Source of the DNA: Rhodospirillaceae bacterium
GTDB taxonomy: Bacteria > Pseudomonadota > Alphaproteobacteria > UBA8366
DNA: 52,201 bases
NCBI GenBank assembly: GCA_002724395.1
Contig: PBOR01000030.1
Location: forward strand, 5,178-57,378
Direction of reading: 5' to 3'
Made by a program: the position numbers and the translations under genes
The notes under the pieces: model-generated
Database searches by the model: none
Told to the model about the DNA's origin: nothing
What the model saw: only the letters and a program-made list of their open reading frames with translations
Part shown: one piece after another, positions 1 through 8,258 of the stretch
Numbering within the stretch: the stretch's first letter is position 1
How the letters are laid out: each line of letters starts with the position of its first letter

Positions 1-695
1 GGTATCACCGCTTCTAGAACTCGTCCGGCCACATTTTCCCAATAGATGTCGATGCCGTCGGGGCATGCCGCGGCAAGCTGATCTTCGAAATTTTTGGCTT
101 TGTGGTTAAGGCATGCGTCGAAGCCAAGTTCGTTTACGGCGTACGCACATTTTTCATCACTGCCAGCAACGCCAATGGCACGGGATCCGTTGATCTGCGC
201 AATTTGGCCGACAGCGCTACCCACTGGACCGGAGGCAGCAGCGACGACGAGTGTTTCGCCCTCTTTTGGCTTGCCGATATTTTTGAGTCCTGTATAGGCG
301 GTCATGCCCGGCATGCCTAGTACGCCTATGCCAGTTGAAATTGGAATACCGTTGGGGTGCAACTTTCGGACGCCTTTGCCATCAGAAATTGCGTAAACTT
401 GCCAACCCGTATGTGTGACGACAATGTCGCCTTCCTCGAATTTGTCGTTTTTGGAGGCTTCGACCACGCTAACCGTGCCACCGGTCATCACGTCACCCAC
501 CTGCGTTGGTTCTGCGTAGGAGCGCGCATCGCTCATACGTCCACGCATATATGGGTCGAGCGAGAGATATATCGTGCGGGTAAGTATCTGCCCGTCTTCA
601 ATGACAGGCACGTCATCTATGATAATCTCGAAATCGGTTTCGGCAGGGTCGCCGTTCGGACGGTGTTTTAGCAGCACTTTGGTATTGGTGGTCAT
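1..695 (-). CDS. MDR-family NADP-dependent oxidoreductase (CurA/YncB/PTGR-like), C-terminus outside window
   Basis: Reading the minus strand from the ATG at 693-695 gives an uninterrupted frame of about 231 residues that runs off the window edge. The protein starts MTTNTKVLLKHRPNGDP and has the LSLDPYMRGRM motif near residue 50, typical of the zinc-independent medium-chain dehydrogenase branch that includes prostaglandin reductase, CurA and YncB. A Rossmann nucleotide-binding stretch, AAASGPVGSAVGQIAQ, lies around residues 150-165. Family members use NADPH to reduce the double bond of enones or quinones; the substrate here cannot be told. Roughly the last 100 residues are missing, because the family is usually about 335-345 residues long. 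It is divergent from the small regulator-like gene that follows, which may control it. The family call is firm and the specific function is not. Confidence 0.9.
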   Translation of the reverse strand, partial: MTTNTKVLLKHRPNGDPAETDFEIIIDDVPVIEDGQILTRTIYLSLDPYMRGRMSDARSYAEPTQVGDVMTGGTVSVVEASKNDKFEEGDIVVTHTGWQVYAISDGKGVRKLHPNGIPISTGIGVLGMPGMTAYTGLKNIGKPKEGETLVVAAASGPVGSAVGQIAQINGSRAIGVAGSDEKCAYAVNELGFDACLNHKAKNFEDQLAAACPDGIDIYWENVAGRVLEAVI

Positions 696-731
696 GGTGT
701 TCTCCCAAAATTTGCCTTGCTATAGCATGAA

Positions 732-780
732 ACGATATTCAGCCGCAGATAATGATTCATATCGTAGATGATAATGATTA
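732..780. promoter_or_regulatory. Candidate operator between divergent genes: 7-bp inverted repeat plus a direct repeat
   Basis: In the AT-rich gap between the oxidoreductase start (695) and the regulator-like gene, ACGATAT (732-738) is inverted as ATATCGT (759-765). GATAATGATT (748-757) is repeated as GATAATGATT (770-779), 22 bp apart or about two helical turns. Such symmetry in a divergent promoter fits binding by a dimeric regulator, possibly the product of the adjacent gene. No good -35/-10 pair could be fixed. The repeats are seen directly; their function is inference. Confidence 0.35.
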
Positions 781-821
781 TTATTTGCAATATAGTGGTT
801 TTTGCGGTACTGAGTTTGCGA

Positions 822-1445
822 ATGAGTCGCAACAAGAGGTTTTCGATAAATATGCAAATACCAAAGATCTATGAATCTGAACAAGACCGAGGATTTGCCA
901 ATTATAAGGTGGAAAAGAGGTATTTGAGATCCACTGACTTCCCAGAGTTGGCTGCCTTAGGAGTGATTGCATGCCGCGAGGCGCAGGTTTCAGACGCTGC
1001 GATTGCGGTGCAGTCTTTGGGCACAATAGATTGGACGCCAACCGTAGATGTTATTGAGTGCGCGTTCTTGCAGTCGCTTGATAGCAGTGATCTGGTGGAG
1101 AAATTCGATACATTTGGAAGACAGCGACTTTGTATTACACAAAAAGGCCTGGGCCGCTTAACCTACCTTTTGTGCCGTCCGTTGCAGTCAAGTTTGGGGG
1201 GGCTAGCTGCAGACAGAATGATTTTAAAGATTTATTTCCTAGGGCTTTTGGATGCCGCTGAGCGGAGAGTTGTATTAAGCGACCTCGAAGAATGTTATCG
1301 TCGCGACATTAGCAAAATTCGGAAAAAATTAACTTGCGAAACCTTTTCAGATGGATGGTCTCCTCAATCGCTTGACCGGGGATTGAGCCGATTGAAGCAA
1401 GATATATCTTGGGTCACTCGTCTAAAAGAGGACATGGCACATTAG
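822..1445 (+). CDS. Hypothetical protein, possibly a PadR-like winged-helix regulator
   Basis: An intact frame of about 207 residues, not recognised with certainty. The N-terminal half (FPELAALGVIACREAQVSD ... GRQRLCITQKGLGRLTYLL) has the rhythm of a winged-helix domain, ending in a wing-like R-x-x-I-T-x-x-G stretch as in PadR regulators. The C-terminal part (LSDLEECYRRDISKIRKKL) looks helical, as PadR dimerisation domains do. Possible starts are 768, 822 and 852. The first 18 codons from 768 are AT-rich, encode an odd hydrophobic run and overlap the direct repeats at 748-780, so 768 is disfavoured. The 852 start has AAGAGG about 12 bases upstream; 822 has no clear ribosome site. Divergence from the oxidoreductase fits a local regulator. 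This is an inference from layout and weak sequence resemblance. Confidence 0.55.
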   Translation: MSRNKRFSINMQIPKIYESEQDRGFANYKVEKRYLRSTDFPELAALGVIACREAQVSDAAIAVQSLGTIDWTPTVDVIECAFLQSLDSSDLVEKFDTFGRQRLCITQKGLGRLTYLLCRPLQSSLGGLAADRMILKIYFLGLLDAAERRVVLSDLEECYRRDISKIRKKLTCETFSDGWSPQSLDRGLSRLKQDISWVTRLKEDMAH

Positions 1446-1862
1446 ACCTGCTGCCCAGTGATGATTATTCACAATTTACATTCAAAAATTCTTGGCTCAT
1501 TGCTAATTTGTGCAGCGCAATTCTACCAGGGCGATAAGAAACCAATAAAAATTGAGCGATTGATCGATTGGTCTGACCCTACTACTCGGGTCCCCAATCT
1601 TTTGGACTTTCCTAATAATAACAGGAGGTCTAATCCTAAAAAACCAAACCTTTGACGGGGATAAGATTATGCACAGCACTGATTCCAAATTACTACCTAT
1701 GCTTAAAATTTATGCCTGCTGAGTAATAGTCTGACAGCTATTCCATGCAGGAATATGCTATAATTCCCCCACTCATGGCTCTGTCTTGAATAATCCATCC
1801 CACTGCTAACAGCCATCGCCTTAAGAATAGCGGGTACCATAAAACACATTTTAAGAGCATGC
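1446..1862. other. Intergenic gap, 417 bp, no convincing gene
   Basis: The gap lies between the converging regulator-like gene and the dioxygenase. It holds only short open frames without coding character. Two small hairpins are visible: GACCC/GGGTC (1575-1592), and an imperfect stem AGCTATTCC/GGAATATGCT (1736-1759) with one bulged base. Neither is followed by a clear T-run in the direction that would make it an intrinsic terminator. Confidence 0.5.
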
Positions 1863-2777
1863 CTATAGTGCCAATTTTGGCTCAGGCACAGCAAAGTGTT
1901 CTGGGTCCAGAAAGATAGTGGTGCGTTTGGCGAACCTGGGAAGGTCATTATCAAATGCATCGCGATGATGCAGTAGGCGCGCGTTATCCCAGAATAGTAT
2001 ATCGCCGTTTCGCCAATCATGGGTGTAAATGAATTTATCCTGGATCGTGTGGTCGATCACGGCGTCAATCAGTGCGCGTCCGCCTTCCTCGTCCATGCCT
2101 TCAATGGCAACCGTATGATTAGGCGAGAAGTAGAGGGAGCGTTGCCCATTCGTTGGGTTTTCCAATACCATGTCGTGGGTCGCTTCTGGCGTGCGATCGT
2201 CAATATCTTTGGCCTCTTTGTCCGATTCTATATAGCGATGCCATGTTTTATTTTTTTGTTTGCGCATAAAGGAAGATAGCGGCGCTGGGGTGCCGTATTT
2301 ACAAGTAGCGCGTGCCGTATCGACTTTCGACTTTAAGTCTTCCGACATGGCGTCGTAGGCGGCTGCGGTATTGCAAAAAGATGTCCGCCCAACTTCATGG
2401 GGCATTTCGACACCGTAAAAGATTGAGCCGCTGGCCGGATTCTGCCGGTAAATCTGATCCGTATGCCAGACCAATTCATGGTTACCGAGCCCTCCTATTA
2501 AGTTACCGTCACCAGAAAAAAGGTTTGAAATATAAAGCAATTCGGGGTTGCGAGCGCTGGGTTGGCTACCGCCAATTACTACGTCGATTTTGCCGAAGCG
2601 GTGGCTGAAGTCCAAAAATTCTTGATCTGTTGGGTTTTGCCGTCGCAGCAATAATAGTGGTTCTTGCTGCCAAAGGTTTCGAATAGCCTCAAAGGCTTCG
2701 TCGTCGATTATAGAAAGGTCAGCGCCAAGAACTTCAAGACCTAAATTGTCAGACAGCGGGCGTGTCTTGAAAGCCAT
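1863..2777 (-). CDS. TauD/TfdA-family Fe(II)/2-oxoglutarate-dependent dioxygenase
   Basis: A 304-residue protein of usual family length. The iron-binding facial triad is visible: His105 and Asp107 in WHTDQIY, and the distal His at 270/271 in ARLLHHRDAF. Arg285 in RFAKRTTIF is placed to bind the 2-oxoglutarate carboxylate. The family couples oxidative decarboxylation of 2-oxoglutarate to hydroxylation of substrates such as taurine, alkyl sulfates or phenoxyacetates. The substrate cannot be read from sequence, and no sulfonate transporter lies alongside. The gene stands alone, divergent from ettA across a 481-bp gap, so it probably has its own promoter. The family call is strong; calling it tauD itself would not be justified. 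Confidence 0.9.
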   Translation of the reverse strand: MAFKTRPLSDNLGLEVLGADLSIIDDEAFEAIRNLWQQEPLLLLRRQNPTDQEFLDFSHRFGKIDVVIGGSQPSARNPELLYISNLFSGDGNLIGGLGNHELVWHTDQIYRQNPASGSIFYGVEMPHEVGRTSFCNTAAAYDAMSEDLKSKVDTARATCKYGTPAPLSSFMRKQKNKTWHRYIESDKEAKDIDDRTPEATHDMVLENPTNGQRSLYFSPNHTVAIEGMDEEGGRALIDAVIDHTIQDKFIYTHDWRNGDILFWDNARLLHHRDAFDNDLPRFAKRTTIFLDPEHFAVPEPKLAL

Positions 2778-3258
2778 GGTAGTTGTGCCTCATTTACTCA
2801 AAATAAACAGCTATCATAATTGAATATTATGTCATTTTGGGGGTAAATTCTATCTACCGCATAAAGAACTTTTTAAAAAAATTCTCTGCGTTGTTCCACT
2901 TTTTGCCACTATTAGATTTTCGACGCTGTTCCATGGTAATTGATTTCACCGTTAGTTAATGTTTCGTGGTAAGTGGTGCTGCTGCTAACCGTCCATTTTT
3001 AAGGATAGAACCCAGCACAAATGCCTACTTCCTTAAAAGTGAGCTGCAACTTGCTAGGGACCTTAAAGTTCATAAGCATAACGTATTTGTCGCATGGACT
3101 CAGCTATGAGGTACTCTTCTTTAGAACATAAATCACAAATTTTGACGCATTCGGGTACCAAGCGAAATACCTGCTAATACCGCAGTGCGTCATTGAACCT
3201 GTAGCGCGCTTTGTTTAAGAAGGCTCGAAATTAGATAAACTTAAAAGGCGATAAACGC
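2778..3258. other. Intergenic gap between divergent dioxygenase and ettA, 481 bp
   Basis: AT-rich DNA with no convincing open frame or RNA gene. It must carry the promoters for both flanking genes. A TTGACG hexamer at 3142-3147 points towards ettA, but 17 bp downstream only AAATAC is present, a poor -10. Nothing else could be supported by eye. Confidence 0.4.
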
Positions 3259-4938
3259 ATGGCGTCCTATCAATATGTCTACGTAATGAAAGAAATGTCC
3301 AAGGTCTATCCTGGCAACAGGGAAGTTTTGAAAGATGTTACATTGGCATTCTTCCCGGGCGCTAAAATAGGTGTACTTGGCTATAACGGCGCTGGGAAGT
3401 CTACGTTGTTGCGCATTATGGCGGGCATGGATACGGAATTTTCGGGAGAAGCTTGGGCTGCGGAAGGGGCAAGTACTGGTTTGCTGGCGCAGGAACCGGA
3501 ATTGGATCAAGCAAAAACGGTTGAAGAAAATGTTTTGGAAGGACTAGGTGCCCAAAAGGCTCTGGTGGACCAATTCGAAGCCGTTAGCATGAAATTAGGC
3601 GAGGTAACTGACGAAGATGAGATGACTAACCTCATCGAGGAACAAGCTAAGCTGCAAGAGAAAATAGATGCTGCAGATGCGTGGGATTTGAGCCGAACCG
3701 TTGAAATTGCAATGGATGCGTTGCGATGTCCAGCAGGTGATGCGGATGTAACTACGCTTTCTGGTGGTGAACGTCGCAGGGTTGCGTTGTGTCGTCTGCT
3801 ATTGCAAAAACCGGATCTTTTGCTGTTGGACGAACCAACTAACCATCTCGATGCAGAATCGGTGGCCTGGCTCGAAAGACATTTGCGAGAATATGAAGGC
3901 ACTGTCGTGATGGTGACCCATGATCGCTATTTTCTTGATAATGTAACCGGCTGGATTCTAGAGGTAGACCGGGGACGGGGTATACCGTACGAGGGCAATT
4001 ATTCAGCCTGGATTGAACAGAAACAAAAACGTTTAGAGCAAGAGGAGCGGTCTGAGGCCGCGCGGTCACGGACAATTGCCCGCGAACGTGACTGGATACA
4101 ATCGAGTCCGCGAGCGCGTCAAGCTAAGTCTAAGGCACGTATCACAGCCTATGAAAAATTACTGGCTGATGCGGCGGATCGCGATGTGGGATCCGCGCAG
4201 ATCATTATTCCGCCCGGTGAACGTCTCGGTGATCTGGTCGTTGAAGCGAACGATTTGCGCAAAGGCTTTGGCAATCAGCTGCTTATCGATGACCTCAGGT
4301 TTAAACTGCCTCCCGGTGGCATCGTGGGCGTTATCGGGCCAAACGGGGCCGGGAAGACTACATTGATGCGTATGATCATCGGACAAGAGAAACCTGATGC
4401 GGGTATATTGCGCATTGGTGACTCCGTAAACCTCGGCTACGTGGATCAGAGCCGTGACACATTGGATGCCGGTAAATCCGTTTGGGAAGAAATTGCTCAA
4501 GGTGAAGCGGAAATTGATCTTGGTAAGCGCAAAATGCCAAGCCGTGCCTATGTGGGTGCATTCAACTTTAAGGGGCCGGACCAACAGAAGAAAGTGGGCC
4601 AATTATCTGGCGGCGAACGTAACCGTGTTCATCTCGCCAAGATGCTACGATCGGGTGCAAACCTTTTACTTTTAGATGAACCAACAAATGATTTGGACGT
4701 GGATACATTACGTGCGTTAGAAGAGGCCCTGCTGGATTTTGCTGGCTCTGCCTTTGTTATTAGCCATGATCGTTGGTTTTTAGACCGGATTGCGACGCAT
4801 ATTCTTGCGTTTGAAGGAAATAGCGAAGTGATTTGGTTTGAAGGCAACTATGAGGATTATGAGGCGGATCGTCGTATGCGCTTAGGTGCCGAGGCGGACC
4901 AACCGCACCGTATCAAATACCGGCCTTTAACACGTTGA
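3259..4938 (+). CDS. ettA: Energy-dependent translational throttle protein EttA (ABC-F ATPase)
   Basis: A 559-residue soluble protein with two ABC ATPase domains and no membrane segments, the length expected for EttA. The first domain has Walker A GYNGAGKS at residues 41-48, signature LSGGE at about 167-171 and LLLLDEPTNHLD. The second has GPNGAGKT at about 360-367, LSGGERNR and LLLLDEPTNDLD. Between them lies a charged, helical linker (EQKQKRLEQEERSEAARSRT), the P-site tRNA interaction motif region. The opening YQYVYVMKEMSKVYPG is characteristic of EttA among ABC-F proteins. Known role: binds the ribosomal E site and gates entry into elongation according to the ATP/ADP ratio. Appears monocistronic, converging on mlaC. 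Confidence 0.95.
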   Translation: MASYQYVYVMKEMSKVYPGNREVLKDVTLAFFPGAKIGVLGYNGAGKSTLLRIMAGMDTEFSGEAWAAEGASTGLLAQEPELDQAKTVEENVLEGLGAQKALVDQFEAVSMKLGEVTDEDEMTNLIEEQAKLQEKIDAADAWDLSRTVEIAMDALRCPAGDADVTTLSGGERRRVALCRLLLQKPDLLLLDEPTNHLDAESVAWLERHLREYEGTVVMVTHDRYFLDNVTGWILEVDRGRGIPYEGNYSAWIEQKQKRLEQEERSEAARSRTIARERDWIQSSPRARQAKSKARITAYEKLLADAADRDVGSAQIIIPPGERLGDLVVEANDLRKGFGNQLLIDDLRFKLPPGGIVGVIGPNGAGKTTLMRMIIGQEKPDAGILRIGDSVNLGYVDQSRDTLDAGKSVWEEIAQGEAEIDLGKRKMPSRAYVGAFNFKGPDQQKKVGQLSGGERNRVHLAKMLRSGANLLLLDEPTNDLDVDTLRALEEALLDFAGSAFVISHDRWFLDRIATHILAFEGNSEVIWFEGNYEDYEADRRMRLGAEADQPHRIKYRPLTR

Positions 4939-5024
4939 TTTTATTAAGTTGGGTATAGACCTAAAGAAGGCGATGGATAGGGTATCAAGTTAAAAGGAAA
5001 ATAGCAGGTTGCCAGGTGGTAGCT

Positions 5025-5771
5025 CTAGTCCTGTTCCTCCTCGTTGTCTTCCCGTTCCTCTTTTTTGTTATCCTGCGTTCTTTTCGGAGAATTTATCTTG
5101 GGAATAACCCGGGCCGTATTTTTTGTAGCATCATTTGACGCCTTGTTTTTTAATTTTTGAATACGAGTTTTGAGAACGTCGATGAGCGCCTGGAGCTTTC
5201 CGCCATTCCGCGAGATAAATCCAGTGAACTCTTCGCGTTGTGCGAGAATCATACTTACTCCTTCAATCTTAAGGTCGATTATTTTTGAAGGTTTATTTGG
5301 GCGCTGGCGAATCTGGAACGCGATCTTAAAAATCTTTTTACCACCATCACGAAGAATATTAGTTATAACAATGGAATCGCTGGGCCTATTCGTTTTTATG
5401 ACCCGGATCACCTTAAACGTTTCGCCTGAGTAATTTTTAAACTGCGACGAGTAGAGCTCTATGACGTAATTCTCAAACGTTTTTACGAATTCGTTTACGG
5501 TTTCGCGTGATGTTCCGCGCCTATATTTCCCTATGACAAAATACCCGATGGCACGTGTTGCAAATCCTTCCCGAAGCAGAGCACGGAATCCAGTCCTTTG
5601 CTCCGTCAAGGAGGCTTTTTTATCACTGAGGAGATTAATTGCTCTTTTACCCAAATCTTCGATAAAGGCGCCGGGCTCCCGGGGAGCAGCTGCAGCAGCA
5701 ACAATTGGCAACGAAATGGCGCCAATCAAAATTAATGTGACGGCTATGAAGCACGTCCGACAGGCAATCAT
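5025..5771 (-). CDS. mlaC: MlaC-like periplasmic phospholipid-binding protein (Ttg2D family)
   Basis: The start is placed at the ATG at 5769-5771 rather than an upstream in-frame ATG inside mlaA. From there the protein opens with a signal peptide (MIACRTCFIAVTLILIGA, then an Ala-rich cleavage region), and an AAGAGAT ribosome site lies about 9 bases upstream. The product is about 248 residues. The body shows the MlaC pattern: FIEDLGKRAINLLSD, then FRALLREGFATRAIGYFVIGKYRR, then FVKTFENYVIELYSSQF. MlaC carries phospholipids across the periplasm between the MlaA-porin complex and the inner-membrane MlaFEDB transporter. It lies directly downstream of mlaA, so the two are probably co-transcribed. 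The C-terminus is long, charged and acidic (Lys/Glu/Asp-rich), beyond the usual domain. Confidence 0.85.
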   Translation of the reverse strand: MIACRTCFIAVTLILIGAISLPIVAAAAAPREPGAFIEDLGKRAINLLSDKKASLTEQRTGFRALLREGFATRAIGYFVIGKYRRGTSRETVNEFVKTFENYVIELYSSQFKNYSGETFKVIRVIKTNRPSDSIVITNILRDGGKKIFKIAFQIRQRPNKPSKIIDLKIEGVSMILAQREEFTGFISRNGGKLQALIDVLKTRIQKLKNKASNDATKNTARVIPKINSPKRTQDNKKEEREDNEEEQD

Positions 5772-5826
5772 GAAGGAATGATCTCTTGAGCAGCGTCCAG
5801 TGTTCAAAGCAATAGGTTCTAGAACT

Positions 5827-6660
5827 CTACTTTGCTTGACTGGCCTGAGCAATTGGCTCTTCACCAGTGGGTTCGTCCAATCCATCTAACTCAAGCGTAA
5901 TCTCTGGGATTGGCACTGCATCACCAGATTCCCCATTCCGGATTTGGTCCGCACGTTTCTGTCTATAGAGACTTCTGATGGTAGCGTAAAAGTCGAGCGA
6001 TGTCTTTTCTAATTCTGCAAGTTTACCCAAAACCTGGGCTCGTTTATCTATGGCAGTTAAAGCTATCCGCGTGCCATTAACAGTGAATCTTGTTGAAGCG
6101 TCTAGATGTGCATCCATGGCATGTGGGGCCGGATCCAAAAAAGGATAGATGAACTGCGCTACCTCTGCGGCGGTGTCGCGAGCATTGGAGGGACCCAAGA
6201 GCGGTAAAACCAGATAAGGCCCGTCCGACACGCCCCAAACGGCGAGAGTTTGGCCAAAGTCTTCCTTGTGCCCTTCGGCACCTGATGAGGTCATAACGTC
6301 CCACATTCCGAATCCAACAATGGTATTCAGCACGATTCGGGCCGACGTTTGCCCTGCACGGTCCCATTCGCCTTGCAATAGGTCATTGGCTAGGGTTACC
6401 GGCTCTTTTATGTGAAACAGGAAGTTGTGAAGCATATCCCGAATTGGGTCGGGTACAGCGTCAACATAAGCCCGCGTAATCGGTCGCAAAATCGCACGAT
6501 CCAGCGTCATGTTGAAATCGAAGACTTCTCGATTGAAGGACTCCATGGGATCGTTTGTTCCATCGGCAGGTTTGCCTGCGCAACTTGCAAGCAAAAACGC
6601 CGAGAGCGCTAAAGCAAGTGCTCGAGAAACGCCAACGGATTTAGTTAATATCTTCAACAC
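5827..6660 (-). CDS. mlaA: MlaA (VacJ) outer-membrane phospholipid-removal lipoprotein
   Basis: A 277-residue lipoprotein. It starts at a GTG (6658-6660) preceded by a GAGGGGA ribosome site. The signal peptide ends in the lipobox LASC with Cys27. The family core follows: DPMESFNREVFDFN, DPIRDMLHNFLFHIKEPVTLANDLLQG, then DFGQTLAVWGVSDGPYLVLPLLGPSNARD. MlaA sits in the outer membrane with a porin and extracts mislocalised phospholipids from the outer leaflet, handing them to MlaC. The gene precedes mlaC by about 55 bp, consistent with an operon. The transporter genes mlaFEDB are not in this window. The C-terminal 25 residues are acidic and variable. Confidence 0.92.
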   Translation of the reverse strand: MLKILTKSVGVSRALALALSAFLLASCAGKPADGTNDPMESFNREVFDFNMTLDRAILRPITRAYVDAVPDPIRDMLHNFLFHIKEPVTLANDLLQGEWDRAGQTSARIVLNTIVGFGMWDVMTSSGAEGHKEDFGQTLAVWGVSDGPYLVLPLLGPSNARDTAAEVAQFIYPFLDPAPHAMDAHLDASTRFTVNGTRIALTAIDKRAQVLGKLAELEKTSLDFYATIRSLYRQKRADQIRNGESGDAVPIPEITLELDGLDEPTGEEPIAQASQAK

Positions 6661-7303
6661 CTGAATGTCCCCTCAGTCGCAATCAAATAACCTCAAACAC
6701 TGAACTATGCAATCTTTACGCTCTAAAAGATGGCTACAAAATAACGCCATTACCGTAATTTGCAACAAATTAAAGTGGATAACGTCACCATAATTTATTA
6801 ACGCTTAGCTACCATGGTCTTACCTCGGTTGGGAATAATGTCACATGTGATTTTGCAATATTTGACGCTCTATGTTGCAAAAATATCTCGGTGCCAAATT
6901 GCTGTTTTATCGGATTGAATTGAACTAAATCCGAAGTCTCATGTCGTTTTGATTGCTTATTTAGAGTATCAGAAGAACTATGCTGCAGCATTTCCGTCTC
7001 TGATGTCATGGCCATACTTTGAGCTGCGAGAAAATCAGGGATATAAAGCCTTCAAAGATAGTATTCTATGCAACTTGCAGGGCTGCGGTGAATTTTATGT
7101 TATTTACCTGATGCCAAACATTTTTCTACAAAAGGGTTTTAGTCTCGCCAGTATCCCAGCAGTGCGGGTCCCCCGACTTGGATTAGATCAACGAGATTTA
7201 ACCATGCCTAAATTCTATTGTATCTATATAAATATATGTTTATGTGTTTATGTATGGCTCGGCAGGATGGGGCCTGTTCCTTTTGATTGAGAGTTATAGG
7301 GAA
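6661..7303. other. Long intergenic region upstream of the methionine cluster, about 640 bp
   Basis: This gap lies between the divergent mlaA and ArsR-methyltransferase genes. It is AT-rich, and the short open frames inside it lack coding character, good ribosome sites or family resemblance. It contrasts with one compact GC-rich stretch at 7141-7198 that can fold, listed separately. Promoters for both flanking genes should lie here, but no confident -35/-10 pair was found. Confidence 0.5.
7141..7198 (+). promoter_or_regulatory. Candidate structured leader element upstream of the ArsR-methyltransferase/metF/metH genes
   Basis: A GC-rich island in an otherwise AT-rich leader can form stacked helices. 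AGTCTCG (7141-7147) pairs with CGAGATT (7192-7198) with one wobble. Immediately inside, CCAGT (7148-7152) pairs with ACTTGG (7176-7181) with one bulge. A small apical hairpin, CGGG/CCCG (7165-7175), sits next to the latter. It does not match the SAM-II or SAH riboswitch consensus as I know them. It could be a regulatory RNA, part of an operator, or chance. Confidence 0.25.
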
Positions 7304-8248
7304 ATGGCAGATACGCAGGAAATTTTGCAAGTTTTGCGGGCGGTTGCGGAAGGTACTAGGCTTCGGCTTCTTGCATTGTGCGCTGAAGGTGAATTGACCG
7401 TAAGCGAGCTGACCCAAATTACGGGTCAAAGCCAGCCGCGTATTTCTCGCCATTTGAAGTTGTTGGTGGAGGGTGGTCTTTTAGACCGGTTCCGCGAGGG
7501 TACGCATGCGTATTATCGATTATCTGAATCAGGACCTTGGACATCCATAGTGCGGACGATTGTGGAAGCGGTGCCGACTGAGGATGATATGGTGGCGCGC
7601 GATTTGTGTCGGTTGAATGCCGTCAAGCAGGAACGAGCTCGCCTAGCTGCGGAATTTTTCAAAAATAACGCAGAACAATGGGATTCTATTCGGTCTCTTT
7701 ATATCGATGACCGCGAGGTGGAGCAGGCATTTTTTGCGCTTTGGCCTCAAAGGCCGGTAGTTGATCTATTGGATGTGGGAACTGGTACGGGGCGAATCCT
7801 CGAAATGGTTGCGGACCAGGTTGAGCATGGTGTTGGTATCGATTTATCGCGTGATATGTTATCGGTCGCACGAGTTAACCTCGAGCGCGCAGGAATAAAA
7901 CATTGCCATGTCCGTCATGGTGATATGAATCAGGCACCGTTTGGGGATGCTTCTTTCGATATGGTTACTTTTCACTTGGTTCTTCACTATGCAGACCGGC
8001 CGGGTCTTGCGCTCCTTGAGGCGGCGCGTGTTTTAAGGGCAGGAGGTACGGCGTTGGTGATCGATTTCATACCGCACCAGGAGCGTGTGTTGGGGGATGA
8101 GCATGGTCATCGTTGGTTTGGGTTTGAAGATGCAGAGATTCTTGCATGGTTTGACGAAGCTGGATTAGAGCGACGGGCCTCGGTTACGCTCCCAGGCAAT
8201 CCTTTGACGGTTAAATTATGGCCAGCTGTAAAGATTGCGGCCAGATAA
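7304..8248 (+). CDS. ArsR-family wHTH regulator fused to a SAM-dependent methyltransferase
   Basis: The start is set at the ATG at 7304 (MADTQEILQVLRAVAEGTR), where the ArsR domain begins; an upstream in-frame ATG adds an unrelated 20 residues. The product is about 314 residues. Residues 1-80 form an ArsR winged helix (TVSELTQITGQSQPRISRHLKLL, then LLDRFREGTHAYYRLS). From about residue 150 a class I methyltransferase follows, with motif I LLDVGTGTGRILEMV, and DMVTFHLVLHYADRP and ARVLRAGGTALVIDF downstream. It lacks the Cys metal-box of arsenic-sensing ArsR proteins. It sits directly upstream of metF and metH, with only about 10 bp before metF, so it probably regulates, or is co-regulated with, methionine/SAM synthesis. 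Sensing of SAM through the methyltransferase domain is a plausible but untested idea. Confidence 0.88.
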   Translation: MADTQEILQVLRAVAEGTRLRLLALCAEGELTVSELTQITGQSQPRISRHLKLLVEGGLLDRFREGTHAYYRLSESGPWTSIVRTIVEAVPTEDDMVARDLCRLNAVKQERARLAAEFFKNNAEQWDSIRSLYIDDREVEQAFFALWPQRPVVDLLDVGTGTGRILEMVADQVEHGVGIDLSRDMLSVARVNLERAGIKHCHVRHGDMNQAPFGDASFDMVTFHLVLHYADRPGLALLEAARVLRAGGTALVIDFIPHQERVLGDEHGHRWFGFEDAEILAWFDEAGLERRASVTLPGNPLTVKLWPAVKIAAR

Positions 8249-8258
8249 AGGGGGGATG

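Noticed and set aside
1458..1655. 65-codon open frame after the regulator-like gene
   Set aside because: Low-complexity, AT-rich content, no clear ribosome site, no family resemblance, and it is overlapped by an equally long open frame on the other strand.
7199..7213. CtrA-like site (TTAA-N7-TTAA) upstream of the ArsR-methyltransferase gene
   Set aside because: The second half reads TAAA rather than TTAA, so it does not meet the consensus.
6949..7290. 113-codon open frame on the plus strand in the gap before the ArsR-methyltransferase gene
   Set aside because: The residue mix is unlike the neighbouring proteins, no ribosome site is visible, and it covers the foldable leader element; more likely non-coding.
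7100..7303. SAM-II or SAH riboswitch upstream of the methionine genes
   Set aside because: The conserved cores I know for these classes are not present; only a generic foldable element was kept as a low-confidence candidate.
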